NCBI RefSeq assembly: GCF_018555685.1
Contig: NZ_JAFLWW010000015.1
Location: forward strand, 49,101 to 113,100
Length of the DNA stretch: 64,000 bases
Direction: 5' to 3'
Origin: Aminobacter anthyllidis
Lineage (GTDB): Bacteria > Pseudomonadota > Alphaproteobacteria > Rhizobiales > Rhizobiaceae
The notes under the pieces are model-generated. The model was not told the DNA's origin. It saw only the letters and a list, made by a program, of their open reading frames with translations, and made no database searches. How positions within the stretch are numbered: position 1 is the stretch's first letter; each line of letters opens with the position of its first letter. A program made the position numbers and the translations under genes. Positions 14,994 to 23,709 of the stretch are shown in pieces.

Positions 14994-17543
14994 ATGATCA
15001 AGCTCCCCGACCTGCCGGTGACGGCGGTCCTGCCGCAACTTGCCGACGCCCTGTCGGCCGGCAACAGCGCCGTGCTCGTCGCGCCGCCCGGCGCCGGCAA
15101 GACCACGCTGGTGCCGCTGGCGCTGCTCGACGCGCCGTGGCGCGGAGACGGCAAGATCATCCTGCTCGAGCCGCGCCGGCTTGCCGCCCGCGCCGCCGCC
15201 CGGCGCATGGCCTCGCTGCTCGGCGAGGAGCCCGGTGGTGTCGTCGGCTACGCCATGCGCATGGAAAACAAGGTCAGCGCGCGGACAAAAATCCTCGTCG
15301 TTACCGAGGGCGTGCTCGCCCGCATGATCCTCGACGATCCGGAGCTTCCCGGTGTCGCCGCCGTGTTGTTCGACGAGTTTCACGAGCGCTCGCTCGATGG
15401 CGATTTCGGCCTCGCCTTGGCGCTCGACGTGCAGGGCGCGTTGCGTCCCGATCTCCGGCTCATCGTCATGTCGGCGACGCTCGACGGTGCTCGCGTTTCA
15501 AGGCTGCTCGATGGTGCCGCGGTGATCGAAAGCCAGGGCCGCAGCTTCCCGGTCGATGTCCGTTATGACGAGCGGCCGGCCGGCGTGCCGATCGAGGACG
15601 CCATGGCCAAGGCGATCCGCGATGCGCTCGCCGACGAGCCGGGCAGCGTGCTTGCCTTCCTGCCCGGCCAGCGCGAGATCGAGCGCACCGCCGAACGCCT
15701 GCAAGGCCGCGTCGCCGCGGATGTCGACGTCGTGCCGCTTTACGGCATGCTCGACGGCAAGGCCCAGGACGCGGCGATCAAGCCCGCGCCGGCAGGCCGC
15801 CGCAAGGTCGTGCTGGCGACCGCAATAGCCGAGACCTCGATCACCATCGACGGCGTCCGCGTCGTCATCGATTCCGGCCTGTCGCGCCTGCCGAAATACG
15901 AGCCGGCGAGCGGATTGACCCGGTTGGAAACCGTGCGTGCCTCGCGCGCGGCCGCCGACCAGCGCGCCGGACGCGCCGGCCGCACCTGTCCGGGCATTGC
16001 CATCCGCCTGTGGCGCGCCGAACAGACCGCCGCACTGCCCGCCTTCTCGCCGCCCGAGATCCTTGAGGCCGACCTGTCCGGCTTCCTGCTCGACTGCGCC
16101 GCCTTCGGTGTCGCCGATCCGGCAACCCTTGCCTTCCTCGACTCGCCGCCGGCGCCGGCATTGGCCGAGGCGAAGGCACTTCTCGTCGAACTCGACGCCA
16201 TCGACGCCGACGGCCGCCTGACTCCATCCGGCCAGGCGATGCGCAAGCTGGCCTTGCCCGTCCGTCTCGCCCACATGGTCGCCGAGGCGGTGCAGCACGG
16301 TGCGGCCCTTGAGGCGGCACAACTCGCCGTCCTGATGACCGAGCGCGGTCTGGGCGGCGACAGCGCCGACCTCGAACGCCGCCTGCAGCGCTTCCGTTCC
16401 GAGCGCTCGCCCCGCGCCAACGCCGCCCGGCAACTGGCGGAGAGATTGGCGCGGCAGGCGTTACCCTCCCCCTTGTGGGGAGGGTCGACCCGCGAAGCGG
16501 GGCGGGGTGGGAGTGAGGGCGGAAAGTCTATCCCCAACCCGGACCTGCGGGTCGACCCTCCCCACAGGGGGGAGGGTGAAGGCATAGGCGCGCTCCTTCT
16601 CCTCGCCTGGCCCGACCGTGTCGCCAAGGCGCGCGGCGAGCGCGGCCGCTTCGTGCTGGCCAACGGCAGCGGTGCGGCTGTCGACGCCGCCGATCCACTC
16701 GCCGGCGAGCAGTACCTCGTCGTCGCCGACCTGCAGGGCAAGGCCCAGAACGCGCGCATCTCATCCGCCGCGGCGGTGAGCGAGGCCGACATTCGAGATG
16801 TTCTGGCGAGCCATCTGGAGCGCAAGACCGAAGCCAGCTTCGACAAGGACAAGCGCTCGGTGCGGGTGCGCGAGACCGTCCGCATCGGCGCGGTCACCCT
16901 GTCCGAACGCATGCTGCCGGCACCCAAGGGCGAAGAAGCCGACCGCGCCATCTTGCAAGCCTTGCGCGCCCACGGCCTCGACGTGCTCGACTGGGGCAAG
17001 GAGGCCGAAACCTTGCGCCAGCGCCTGTCCTGGCTGCATCGTGGCCTCGGCGATCCCTGGCCCGACATGTCCGACCAGGCCCTGCTTGATCGCCTTGACG
17101 ACTGGCTGCTGCCCTTCCTGCGCGGCGAGGCGTCGTTCGCGCGCATCGGCGCGGGCACGGTGCACGATGGCCTGATGTCGCTGGTGCCGCACGAGCTGCA
17201 GCGCAAGATCGGCTCGCTCGCGCCGACCCATTTCAGCGCCCCGTCCGGCAGCCATGTGCCGATCCGCTATGATGGCGAGTGGCCGGTACTGGCGGTACGT
17301 GTGCAGGAACTGTTCGGCATGGACAAGCACCCGTCGATCGCCAAAGGCACGGTGCCGCTCACGCTCGAACTGCTCTCGCCGGCGCATCGTCCGATCCAGA
17401 CGACGCGCGACCTGCCTGGTTTCTGGCGCGGCTCATGGGCCGACGTGCGCTCCGACATGCGTGGCCGCTACCCCAGGCATGTCTGGCCCGACAATCCGCT
17501 GGAAGCCCAGGCAACCGCCCGCGCGAAGCCGCGCGGCACCTGA
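14994..17543 (+). CDS. hrpB: ATP-dependent helicase HrpB
   Basis: A DEAH/RHA-family helicase of 849 residues. Domains in order: RecA1 with Walker A APPGAGKTT (about 30-38) and the DEFH box; RecA2 with TAIAETSITIDGV and the QRAGRAGR motif VI; a helical HA2-like region; the HrpB-specific C-terminal domain (about 540-849). Length is normal once a 115-base palindromic insertion is discounted: residues about 490-528 (SPLWGGSTREAGRGGSEGG and onward) are encoded by an inverted-repeat element kept in frame. The ATG at 14994 starts at MIKLPDLPVTAVLPQLADAL, which fits the family. The role of HrpB is not well known; it is thought to act on RNA. Confidence 0.93.
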   Translation: MIKLPDLPVTAVLPQLADALSAGNSAVLVAPPGAGKTTLVPLALLDAPWRGDGKIILLEPRRLAARAAARRMASLLGEEPGGVVGYAMRMENKVSARTKILVVTEGVLARMILDDPELPGVAAVLFDEFHERSLDGDFGLALALDVQGALRPDLRLIVMSATLDGARVSRLLDGAAVIESQGRSFPVDVRYDERPAGVPIEDAMAKAIRDALADEPGSVLAFLPGQREIERTAERLQGRVAADVDVVPLYGMLDGKAQDAAIKPAPAGRRKVVLATAIAETSITIDGVRVVIDSGLSRLPKYEPASGLTRLETVRASRAAADQRAGRAGRTCPGIAIRLWRAEQTAALPAFSPPEILEADLSGFLLDCAAFGVADPATLAFLDSPPAPALAEAKALLVELDAIDADGRLTPSGQAMRKLALPVRLAHMVAEAVQHGAALEAAQLAVLMTERGLGGDSADLERRLQRFRSERSPRANAARQLAERLARQALPSPLWGGSTREAGRGGSEGGKSIPNPDLRVDPPHRGEGEGIGALLLLAWPDRVAKARGERGRFVLANGSGAAVDAADPLAGEQYLVVADLQGKAQNARISSAAAVSEADIRDVLASHLERKTEASFDKDKRSVRVRETVRIGAVTLSERMLPAPKGEEADRAILQALRAHGLDVLDWGKEAETLRQRLSWLHRGLGDPWPDMSDQALLDRLDDWLLPFLRGEASFARIGAGTVHDGLMSLVPHELQRKIGSLAPTHFSAPSGSHVPIRYDGEWPVLAVRVQELFGMDKHPSIAKGTVPLTLELLSPAHRPIQTTRDLPGFWRGSWADVRSDMRGRYPRHVWPDNPLEAQATARAKPRGT
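16463..16577. repeat. In-frame palindromic element inside hrpB
   Basis: Two 31-base arms (16463-16493 and 16547-16577) are inverted copies with one mismatch, flanking a 53-base centre. The arms have the CCCTCCCC...GGGGAGGG composition of the intergenic REP-like repeats in this window. The whole element is read through without a stop, adding about 39 residues to HrpB. Confidence 0.85.
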
Positions 17544-17591
17544 CGCGATAGGGGCTTGGCGCGGGCGCGCCTTGCAGCGCATATAGCTGGC

Positions 17592-18917
17592 ATGAACTCA
17601 CTGATGCGCGCCCCCGACCTCCAGCAAAGCCACAGGCTCAGGCTCAACACGCTGATCCGCCTGCGCTGGCTCGCCATCGTCGGCCAGAGCTTCACCGTCG
17701 TCGTGGTCGCCTATTGGCTCGAATTCCCGCTGCCGGTCAGCCTGTGTTTCGCGCTGATCGCCAGCTCCGCCTGGCTCAACCTGTTTCTCGCCTTCCGCTA
17801 TCCGGCAACGCACCGGCTCAATCCGTTCGCCGCCTTCGGCATCCTCACCTTCGACAGCCTGCAGCTTGCCGGCCTGCTGTTCATGACCGGCGGGCTGACC
17901 AATCCGTTCTCGCTGCTGATGACGGTGCCCGTCGTCATCTCGGCGACGTCGTTGCCGCTGCGGCTGACCGCCATGCTGGCGGTGCTGGTCATCGTCATGG
18001 TCAGCCTGCTCGCCTTCTTCCATTTGCCGCTGCCCTGGTACGACGGCATCGTCCTGGCCATGCCCTTCATCTACACCTCGGGCATCTGGATCGCGGTGTG
18101 CTGTTCGATCGCCTTCACCGCCATGTATGCCTTCCGCGTCGCCGACGAGGCGCGCCTGCTCGCCAACGCGCTTGCCGCCACCGAACTGGTACTGCAGCGC
18201 GAGCAGCACCTGTCGGCCCTCGATGGCCTCGCCGCCGCCGCCGCCCATGAGCTCGGCACGCCGCTTGCCACCATCACGCTTGTCGCCAAGGAAATGGAGC
18301 GTGCGCTCGGCAACGATCCCAAATATGGCGAGGACGTCATCCTGCTGCGCAGCCAGAGCGAGCGTTGCCGCGAGATCCTGAAGCGCCTCACCAGCCTGTC
18401 GTCGGAAGGTGAGGAACACCTTGCCCGCCTGCCGCTGACCTCGCTGGTCGAGGAGGTCATTGCCCCGCATCGCGACTTCGGCATCTCGATCAAGCTCGAT
18501 CCCGGCGAGCGCATCGGCCCCGAGCCGGTCGGCCATCGCAACCCGGGCGTCATCTACGGCCTCGGCAATCTTGTCGAGAACGCCGTCGATTTCGCCCGCA
18601 GCCGCGTGACAATCCGCTGGAGCTGGGACGACGAGGATGTCAGCTTCAGCATCCTCGACGACGGCCCCGGCTTTCCGCCCGACATCATCGATCGCATCGG
18701 CGAGCCCTATATGTCGACCCGCCAGGGTGCCGAACCCGGCGGCGGCCTGGGGCTCGGCCTGTTCATCGCCAAGACCTTGCTCGAGCGTTCGGGCGCCGAA
18801 ATCCGCTTCACCAATTCGAGCGGACCGGGCGAGGGCGCCGTCGTCGAAATCTCCTGGCCGCGCGCGGCCTTCCTCAGCCGGCTGCCTGCCGGCTCGACGA
18901 TGTTCGACACGGCATGA
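17592..18917 (+). CDS. actS: Redox-sensing histidine kinase ActS/RegB
   Basis: An inner-membrane sensor kinase of 441 residues. Six transmembrane helices fill about 25-190. The conserved quinone-binding heptapeptide GGxxNPF is present as GGLTNPF (100-106). The H-box AAAAHELGTPLATI has His219, and the redox-active Cys of RegB corresponds to Cys259 in SERCREIL. The ATPase domain follows (NLVENAVDFA, DDGPGF, GGGLGLGLFIA). In this family, oxidised ubiquinone and Cys oxidation turn the kinase off, so it activates ActR when oxygen is low. It lies 49 bases after hrpB; the cognate actR follows 175 bases downstream. Targets in rhizobia include nitrogen, carbon and respiration genes. Other names are regB and prrB. 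Confidence 0.93.
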   Translation: MNSLMRAPDLQQSHRLRLNTLIRLRWLAIVGQSFTVVVVAYWLEFPLPVSLCFALIASSAWLNLFLAFRYPATHRLNPFAAFGILTFDSLQLAGLLFMTGGLTNPFSLLMTVPVVISATSLPLRLTAMLAVLVIVMVSLLAFFHLPLPWYDGIVLAMPFIYTSGIWIAVCCSIAFTAMYAFRVADEARLLANALAATELVLQREQHLSALDGLAAAAAHELGTPLATITLVAKEMERALGNDPKYGEDVILLRSQSERCREILKRLTSLSSEGEEHLARLPLTSLVEEVIAPHRDFGISIKLDPGERIGPEPVGHRNPGVIYGLGNLVENAVDFARSRVTIRWSWDDEDVSFSILDDGPGFPPDIIDRIGEPYMSTRQGAEPGGGLGLGLFIAKTLLERSGAEIRFTNSSGPGEGAVVEISWPRAAFLSRLPAGSTMFDTA

Positions 18918-19092
18918 AGGTGACGTCTGGAAGGCTTCGCCAAACGTCGAATCCGGCCAGGGTCCTGTCCGCGAACCTGTTGCCGATGGTTGCTGGATAC
19001 GCCCAGCCATTGGACATCGCGGCTTTGCACCTATATCTGCATGGAAAAACTATAAGAACGACTGGGATCAACGACAAAAAGGATCAAAGGCG

Positions 19093-19653
19093 ATGACCAC
19101 CCAGGACATTGCAGGCGGGCTGCCGGGCGAAGACCACTCATTGCTGCTCGTCGATGACGACAAGCCCTTTCTGACACGTCTGGCCCGCGCCATGGAAAGC
19201 CGCGGCTTTGCCGTCGACACCGCCGAGAGCGTTGAGGAAGCAGTTTCCAAGGTACGCGCCAATCCGCCTGCTTACGCGGTCGTCGATATGCGTCTTGGCG
19301 ATGGTAACGGCCTCGACGTGGTCTCGGCCATCCGCGAACGCCGCGAAGACACCCGCACGGTCATCCTCACTGGCTACGGCAACATCGCCACCGCCGTCAC
19401 CGCTGTAAAGCTCGGCGCCATCGACTACCTGTCCAAGCCGGCCGATGCCGATGACGTCTATGCCGCGCTCACCAATTCCTCCGGAGAGCGTGCCGCCCCG
19501 CCCGAAAATCCGATGTCGGCCGATCGTGTCCGCTGGGAGCATATCCAGCGCGTCTACGAGATGTGCGAGCGCAACGTCTCTGAAACCGCACGCCGGCTCA
19601 ACATGCACCGCCGCACCTTGCAGCGTATCCTCGCCAAGCGGGCGCCGAGATAG
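19093..19653 (+). CDS. actR: Response regulator ActR/RegA
   Basis: A 186-residue DNA-binding response regulator partnered with ActS. The receiver domain covers about 16-125, with the acidic pocket VDDDK and phospho-acceptor Asp65 in VVDMRLGDG, Thr in ILTGYG, and Lys in YLSKPAD. A proline-containing linker leads to the C-terminal Fis-type helix-turn-helix (about 150-186, RNVSETARRLNMHRRTLQRI), one of the most conserved segments of the RegA family. The ATG at 19093 gives the family's standard length. It controls redox-dependent gene sets on phosphorylation by ActS. Confidence 0.95.
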   Translation: MTTQDIAGGLPGEDHSLLLVDDDKPFLTRLARAMESRGFAVDTAESVEEAVSKVRANPPAYAVVDMRLGDGNGLDVVSAIRERREDTRTVILTGYGNIATAVTAVKLGAIDYLSKPADADDVYAALTNSSGERAAPPENPMSADRVRWEHIQRVYEMCERNVSETARRLNMHRRTLQRILAKRAPR

Positions 19654-19715
19654 AGCGAGTAGTGAGTAGCGAATAGTGGGCGGCGCTTGATCTTCGGGCG
19701 CCGTTTCTCGTTCTG

Positions 19716-19750
19716 CTATTCCCTATTCCCTATTCCCTATTCCCTATTCG
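19716..19750. repeat. Heptanucleotide tandem repeat (CTATTCC)x5
   Basis: Four exact copies of CTATTCC followed by CTATTCG. It overlaps the mmcB stop codon (19744-19746), so only the untranslated side and the last codon fall in the repeat. Slippage would lengthen or shorten the 3' flank without changing the protein, since the stop is in the first copy read by mmcB. Confidence 0.9.
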
Positions 19751-20244
19751 CTTTCACCCTCCAGCGCCGGCACCGACACCCCTGCCAGTTCCGCAGCAAG
19801 CAGGCGGGCCGCACCGGCGCGTGCAATGCGCAGCATCAGCGCCTTGCGCGTCGCCGCCGCCATGCGGTGTTCCGGCGCGTCGCGCATGATCTCCGCGCCA
19901 TAGCCGTCCGACAGGATGAAGCCGCACTCCTTGGGGAAAATCTCGGCCGGCACCTCGGGATGGGTGGCAAAGAAGAAGCGGTCGGAATGCAGACGGTAGT
20001 CGGGCCATTTGCGGTCGACACGGAAATCCTCGATCGACGACTTGACCTCGATGATCCAGATGTCGCCCTGGCGGGTCAGCGCCACGAGGTCGGCGCGGCG
20101 GCCCGTCGCCAGCGAAATCTCTGGCAGCACATGGGCGCCCATCTGCATCAGCAGGCGCTGCACGCCGCGGCGTACCAGCATCGCCCGCTCGGACTGGCGA
20201 CCATCGATGAGAGGGTTGTATATGACAGGTGAAATGATCGGCAT
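19744..20244 (-). CDS. mmcB: MmcB family DNA repair protein
   Basis: A 166-residue PD-(D/E)XK nuclease-fold protein. The catalytic pattern is visible as Glu42 in PEISLATG, Asp52 in RRADLVAL and Glu66-Val-Lys68 in IWIIEVKSS. MmcB in Caulobacter is an SOS-linked protein needed for tolerance of mitomycin C, and homologues are common in Alphaproteobacteria. It stands alone, convergent with actR across a short tandem repeat. No clear alphaproteobacterial SOS box (GTTC-N7-GTTC) was seen in the 296-base gap up to the L,D-transpeptidase gene (20245-20540), which holds no other recognisable feature. Confidence 0.88.
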   Translation of the reverse strand: MPIISPVIYNPLIDGRQSERAMLVRRGVQRLLMQMGAHVLPEISLATGRRADLVALTRQGDIWIIEVKSSIEDFRVDRKWPDYRLHSDRFFFATHPEVPAEIFPKECGFILSDGYGAEIMRDAPEHRMAAATRKALMLRIARAGAARLLAAELAGVSVPALEGESE

Positions 20245-20540
20245 GGACCAATCATCGCATCATTTGTTCACGTTTTGAACCCGCCTGCTGGATTATTCCA
20301 GACACGCTCCCGCCAGGCATCCGTAAGTAGCTTCAGGTTGCATCATTGCTGCCTGTCGTTGAATCTGTTGGATTTTCCCGTGATGCGTGTTGCCGAAATG
20401 TCATAACCTGTCCCTTACGTTAACCCGGACGAGGCTTAACGGGCATGCAAGGCTTGGCAAGCAAAACGCCTGCCCGGTAAGAATGGTGGCAAAAATGAGG
20501 CCGAATCGGTCCGGATGCGCTCTTGCTTGGGAACCCCTAC

Positions 20541-21161
20541 ATGCGATTGAAGTCTCTTGCCATTGTCGCCGCCCTGGCGCTGACCACCGCACTGGCGGGC
20601 TGTTCGACCGACGGCGTGTCGCGCATGTTCTCCAACGATTACGGCGGCCGCGTCGATGCCGGCTACCAGCTGCCGACGATCCCGATCAGCAAGGTTCCGC
20701 GCCAGTTCCATCGCCAGATCGTGCGCTACGAGACCGACGAGCAGCCCGGCACCATCGTCGTCGATACCGGGCAGAAGTTCCTCTACCTCGTCCAGCCCGA
20801 TGGCAAGGCGGTGCGCTACGGCATCGGCGTCGGCCGCGAGGGCTTCGAGTGGCAGGGCACGGCGCGCATCGCGGTCAAGCGCGAATGGCCGGTGTGGACG
20901 CCGCCGCCCGCGATGATCAGGCGCCAGCCCGAGCTCGCCAAGTGGTCGGGCGGCATGCCCGGCGGCCCCAAGAACGCGCTCGGCGCCCGCGCCCTCTACC
21001 TCTTCAACAAGGGTGGCGACTCCGGTTACCGCCTGCATGGCACACCGGAGTGGAGCTCCATCGGCAAGGCCATGTCGTCGGGCTGTATCCGCCTGATGAA
21101 CCAGGACATCATCGACCTCTACAACCGCGTCGAAGTCGGCGCCAAGGTCATCGTGAAATAG
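20541..21161 (+). CDS. L,D-transpeptidase (YkuD/ErfK family) lipoprotein
   Basis: A 206-residue cell-envelope enzyme. The signal peptide ends in the lipobox LAGC (Cys21), so it is probably lipidated. The YkuD catalytic domain (about 68-205) has the active-site motif HGTPEWSSIGKAMSSGCIRL with His166 and Cys182. Such enzymes make 3-3 cross-links in peptidoglycan or attach outer-membrane proteins to it; rhizobia carry many copies because their polar growth uses L,D-crosslinks. ATG at 20541 gives a proper signal peptide; an in-frame TTG at 20523 is less likely. A strong terminator follows the gene. Confidence 0.92.
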   Translation: MRLKSLAIVAALALTTALAGCSTDGVSRMFSNDYGGRVDAGYQLPTIPISKVPRQFHRQIVRYETDEQPGTIVVDTGQKFLYLVQPDGKAVRYGIGVGREGFEWQGTARIAVKREWPVWTPPPAMIRRQPELAKWSGGMPGGPKNALGARALYLFNKGGDSGYRLHGTPEWSSIGKAMSSGCIRLMNQDIIDLYNRVEVGAKVIVK

Positions 21162-21197
21162 CTGCGGACCGTCCAGGCAACACGGACGTCCAAAATG

Positions 21198-21226
21198 AAA
21201 AACCGGGCTCTTTGGCCCGGTTTTTT
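21198..21226 (+). terminator. Rho-independent terminator after L,D-transpeptidase
   Basis: AAAAACCGGGC / GCCCGGTTTTT stem of up to 11 base pairs with a 6-base loop, followed by T residues on the plus strand. The A run on the other side could also serve nfu on the minus strand. Confidence 0.9.
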
Positions 21227-21272
21227 GTTTTGTCGATCAGAAGTTTGAGACCGCTTCGAGAATTCCGGGGTC

Positions 21273-21848
21273 TCAGGAAATCTGTTCCACCTGCTGCACT
21301 TCAGGCACGAAATGGCGGAGCAGGTTCTGGATGCCGTGCTTCAGCGTCGCGGTCGACGACGGGCAGCCGGCGCAGGCGCCCTTCATGTGCAGGAACACCG
21401 TGCCGTTCTCGTAGCCGCGGAAGGTGATGTCGCCGCCGTCCTGGGCAACGGCCGGGCGCACGCGCGTGTCGAGCAGTTCCTTGATCGTCACCACGATCTC
21501 GGCATCGGCCTTGTCGAAGAATTCGTTCTGGTCGTCATGATGACCGCCGCCGCCGGCGGCCTGGCCGGCCATGACCGGAACGCCCGACATGAAATGCTCC
21601 ATGATCGAGCCGAGGATCGCCGGCTTGAGATGCTGCCAGTCCGGGCCGTCCTTGGTCACGGTGATGAAGTCGTAGCCGAAGAACACGCCAGTGACGCCGG
21701 GAATGTCGAACAACCGGCCGGCAAGCGGCGAAGCCGCACGCGCGCTGTCGGCATCGCGGAAATCGGCCGTGCCTTCGAGCAGGACTTCCTTGCCCGGGAG
21801 GAACTTCAGCGTCGCCGGATTGGGGGTCGCTTCGGTCTGGATGAACAT
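21273..21848 (-). CDS. NfuA-type iron-sulfur cluster scaffold
   Basis: A 191-residue Fe-S carrier that receives a cluster and passes it to target enzymes. The N-terminal Nfu_N domain (about 1-88, FIQTEATPNPATLKFLPG) is followed by a Gly/His linker (about 94-105) and the NifU C-terminal domain (about 115-185) with the cluster-binding CxxC, Cys159 and Cys162 in KGACAGCPSS. Length and layout match the mitochondrial/alphaproteobacterial Nfu1 type. It lies on the same strand as usp and trpS with gaps of 137 and 83 bases, a neighbourhood conserved in rhizobia as far as I recall. Confidence 0.95.
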   Translation of the reverse strand: MFIQTEATPNPATLKFLPGKEVLLEGTADFRDADSARAASPLAGRLFDIPGVTGVFFGYDFITVTKDGPDWQHLKPAILGSIMEHFMSGVPVMAGQAAGGGGHHDDQNEFFDKADAEIVVTIKELLDTRVRPAVAQDGGDITFRGYENGTVFLHMKGACAGCPSSTATLKHGIQNLLRHFVPEVQQVEQIS

Positions 21849-21985
21849 GGACGTGTCTCCGTGCCCGCGCGCGCGGGATCTCAGTTTGGAATAGTTCTAA
21901 TTAGGCTTTACACGGCCGACATTCAAGCCGCTGGCGCGCCTCCGCGCCAATATGTTGCGCCCGATCCATTGGGCCAAGGCCTCTA

Positions 21986-22477
21986 TCAGGCCAGGCTGTC
22001 GATGTCCTCGTCGGACAGGTTCTGCGGCACCACCGTCACCGGGATCGGGAAAGCGGCACCCTTGCCGGCGATCGAGGCGACAAGCGGCCCGGGGCCTTCC
22101 TTGCCGGCACCTGCCGCCAGCACCAGGATAGCGATATCCTGGTCGTCTTCAATCAGCTTGTGGATCTCGTCGGCCGGGCGGCCTTCGCGCACCACGAGTT
22201 CCGGCTCGATGCCGAGGTTCTCGCGCACCTTCGCGGCATGCCCGTCGAGGGCGGCGTTGGCAGTGGCGGTCGCTTCCTCGCGCATGATCTTTTCGACGCC
22301 CAGCCAGTGCTGGAAGTCGTCCGGTTCGATGACATAGAGCAGCACCAGCACGCCGCTCGTGCTCTTGGCGCGCTTTGAGGCGTAGGCGACCGCACGCTCG
22401 CATTCCGGCGTGTCGTCGATGATTGCCAGGAACTTGCGCCGGTGGCCGGCTTCCTTGCTGAGGCGTTTGGAGACCAT
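21986..22477 (-). CDS. Universal stress protein (UspA family)
   Basis: A 163-residue cytoplasmic protein of the Usp fold: KFLAIIDDTPECERAVAYAS at the start, then YVIEPDDFQHW, EPELVVREGRPADEI, and a late strand ILVLAAGAG. The ATP-binding type usually has G-2x-G-9x-G(S/T); here AAGAGKEGPGPLVASIAG is a looser variant, so nucleotide binding is uncertain. The family helps cells endure starvation and other stress. It lies between trpS and nfu on the same strand. Confidence 0.9.
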   Translation of the reverse strand: MVSKRLSKEAGHRRKFLAIIDDTPECERAVAYASKRAKSTSGVLVLLYVIEPDDFQHWLGVEKIMREEATATANAALDGHAAKVRENLGIEPELVVREGRPADEIHKLIEDDQDIAILVLAAGAGKEGPGPLVASIAGKGAAFPIPVTVVPQNLSDEDIDSLA

Positions 22478-22560
22478 GTGCTACCTTGCTGCGCCACGTT
22501 TCGATCGGCAATCTGCCACCGGCGCCGGCTGCCCGCAAGCAGCCAGCACTGATGCTGCTG

Positions 22561-23628
22561 TCAGTCGCCGAGCAGGCCGACGATATCGCGCACGTCCTTC
22601 ATCGTCGTTTCGGCGATGGCACGGGCGCGGTCGCCGCCGTCGCGCAGCACGGCGTCGATATGACCGGGATCGGCCATCAGGCGGCGCATCTCGCTGGCGA
22701 TCGGCGCCAGCTTCTCGACCGCGAGATCGGCAAGTGCCGGCTTGAACACCGAGAACTGCTGGCCGGCAAACTGGCGCAGCACCTCTTCCTTGGTCGTGTC
22801 GGCCAGGCCGGCATAGATGCCGACGAGGTTTTCCGCCTCCGGGCGTTCCTTGAGCTCGTCGAGCTCGCTCGGCAGCGGCGCCGGATCGGTCTTGGCCTTG
22901 CGGATCTTCTTCGAGATCGTATCGGCATCGTCGGTCAGGTTGATGCGCGACAGGTCGGACGGGTCCGACTTCGACATCTTCTTCGAACCGTCGCGCAGCG
23001 ACATGATGCGCGCCGCAGGCCCGCCGATGATCGGCTCGGTGATCGGGAAGTAGCCGTTGACCGTCTCTTCGCCCACCTGCATCTCGACGCCGATGCCGAG
23101 GTCGGCGATGCGGGCCGAGAAGTCGTTGTTGAACTTCTGGGCGATGTCGCGGGTCAGCTCCAGATGCTGCTTCTGGTCTTCGCCGACGGGCACGTGGGTG
23201 GCGCGGTAAAGCAGGATGTCGGCAGCCATCAGGCTCGGATAGGCAAGCAGCCCCAGCGAGGCGTTCTCGCGGTCCTTGCCGGCCTTGTCCTTGAACTGCG
23301 TCATCCGGTTCATCCAGCCGATGCGCGCCACGCAATTGAAGATCCATGCCAGCTCGGCATGCTGCAGCACGCGGGCCTGGTTGAAGACGATGTGCTTCTT
23401 GGGATCGATGCCGGAAGCCAGGAACGCCGCGGTGATCGAGCGCGTCTGGCTCTGCAGGTCGTCATGGACGAGCTGGGCGGTCAGCGAGTGCAGGTCGACG
23501 ACGCAATAGATGCATTCGTTGGTGTCCTGCAGCGCGACAAACTTGCGGATGGCACCGAGATAGTTGCCGAGGTGGAGATTGCCGGTCGGCTGGACGCCGG
23601 AGAAGATGAGCGGTTTGAAGGCGGTCAT
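22561..23628 (-). CDS. trpS: Tryptophan--tRNA ligase
   Basis: A class I aminoacyl-tRNA synthetase of 355 residues that charges tRNA-Trp. The ATP-binding HIGH motif is present as NLHLGN (about 17-22) and the KMSKS motif is intact in [27 protein letters not shown] at the start is typical. Length fits bacterial TrpS (330-355). It is the first visible gene of a minus-strand series trpS-usp-nfu. Upstream, where murJ is expected in related genomes, three surface-sugar genes intervene. Confidence 0.97.
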   Translation of the reverse strand: MTAFKPLIFSGVQPTGNLHLGNYLGAIRKFVALQDTNECIYCVVDLHSLTAQLVHDDLQSQTRSITAAFLASGIDPKKHIVFNQARVLQHAELAWIFNCVARIGWMNRMTQFKDKAGKDRENASLGLLAYPSLMAADILLYRATHVPVGEDQKQHLELTRDIAQKFNNDFSARIADLGIGVEMQVGEETVNGYFPITEPIIGGPAARIMSLRDGSKKMSKSDPSDLSRINLTDDADTISKKIRKAKTDPAPLPSELDELKERPEAENLVGIYAGLADTTKEEVLRQFAGQQFSVFKPALADLAVEKLAPIASEMRRLMADPGHIDAVLRDGGDRARAIAETTMKDVRDIVGLLGD

Positions 23629-23709
23629 GATGGATCCCGTGGCTTGTGGAGGGCCGTTTCGCGCGCGGCGAAATTCGAGTGGCGCTTATGGACGATGGCG
23701 CCTTTGCTA

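Noticed and set aside
19716..19750. CRISPR-like or phase-variation tract controlling mmcB
   Set aside because: The unit is 7 bases with no spacers, and the stop codon precedes the variable part from the viewpoint of mmcB, so repeat number should not change the protein.
20245..20540. A small gene between mmcB and the L,D-transpeptidase
   Set aside because: No frame with a fitting start, ribosome site or family likeness was found; it is probably just promoter DNA.
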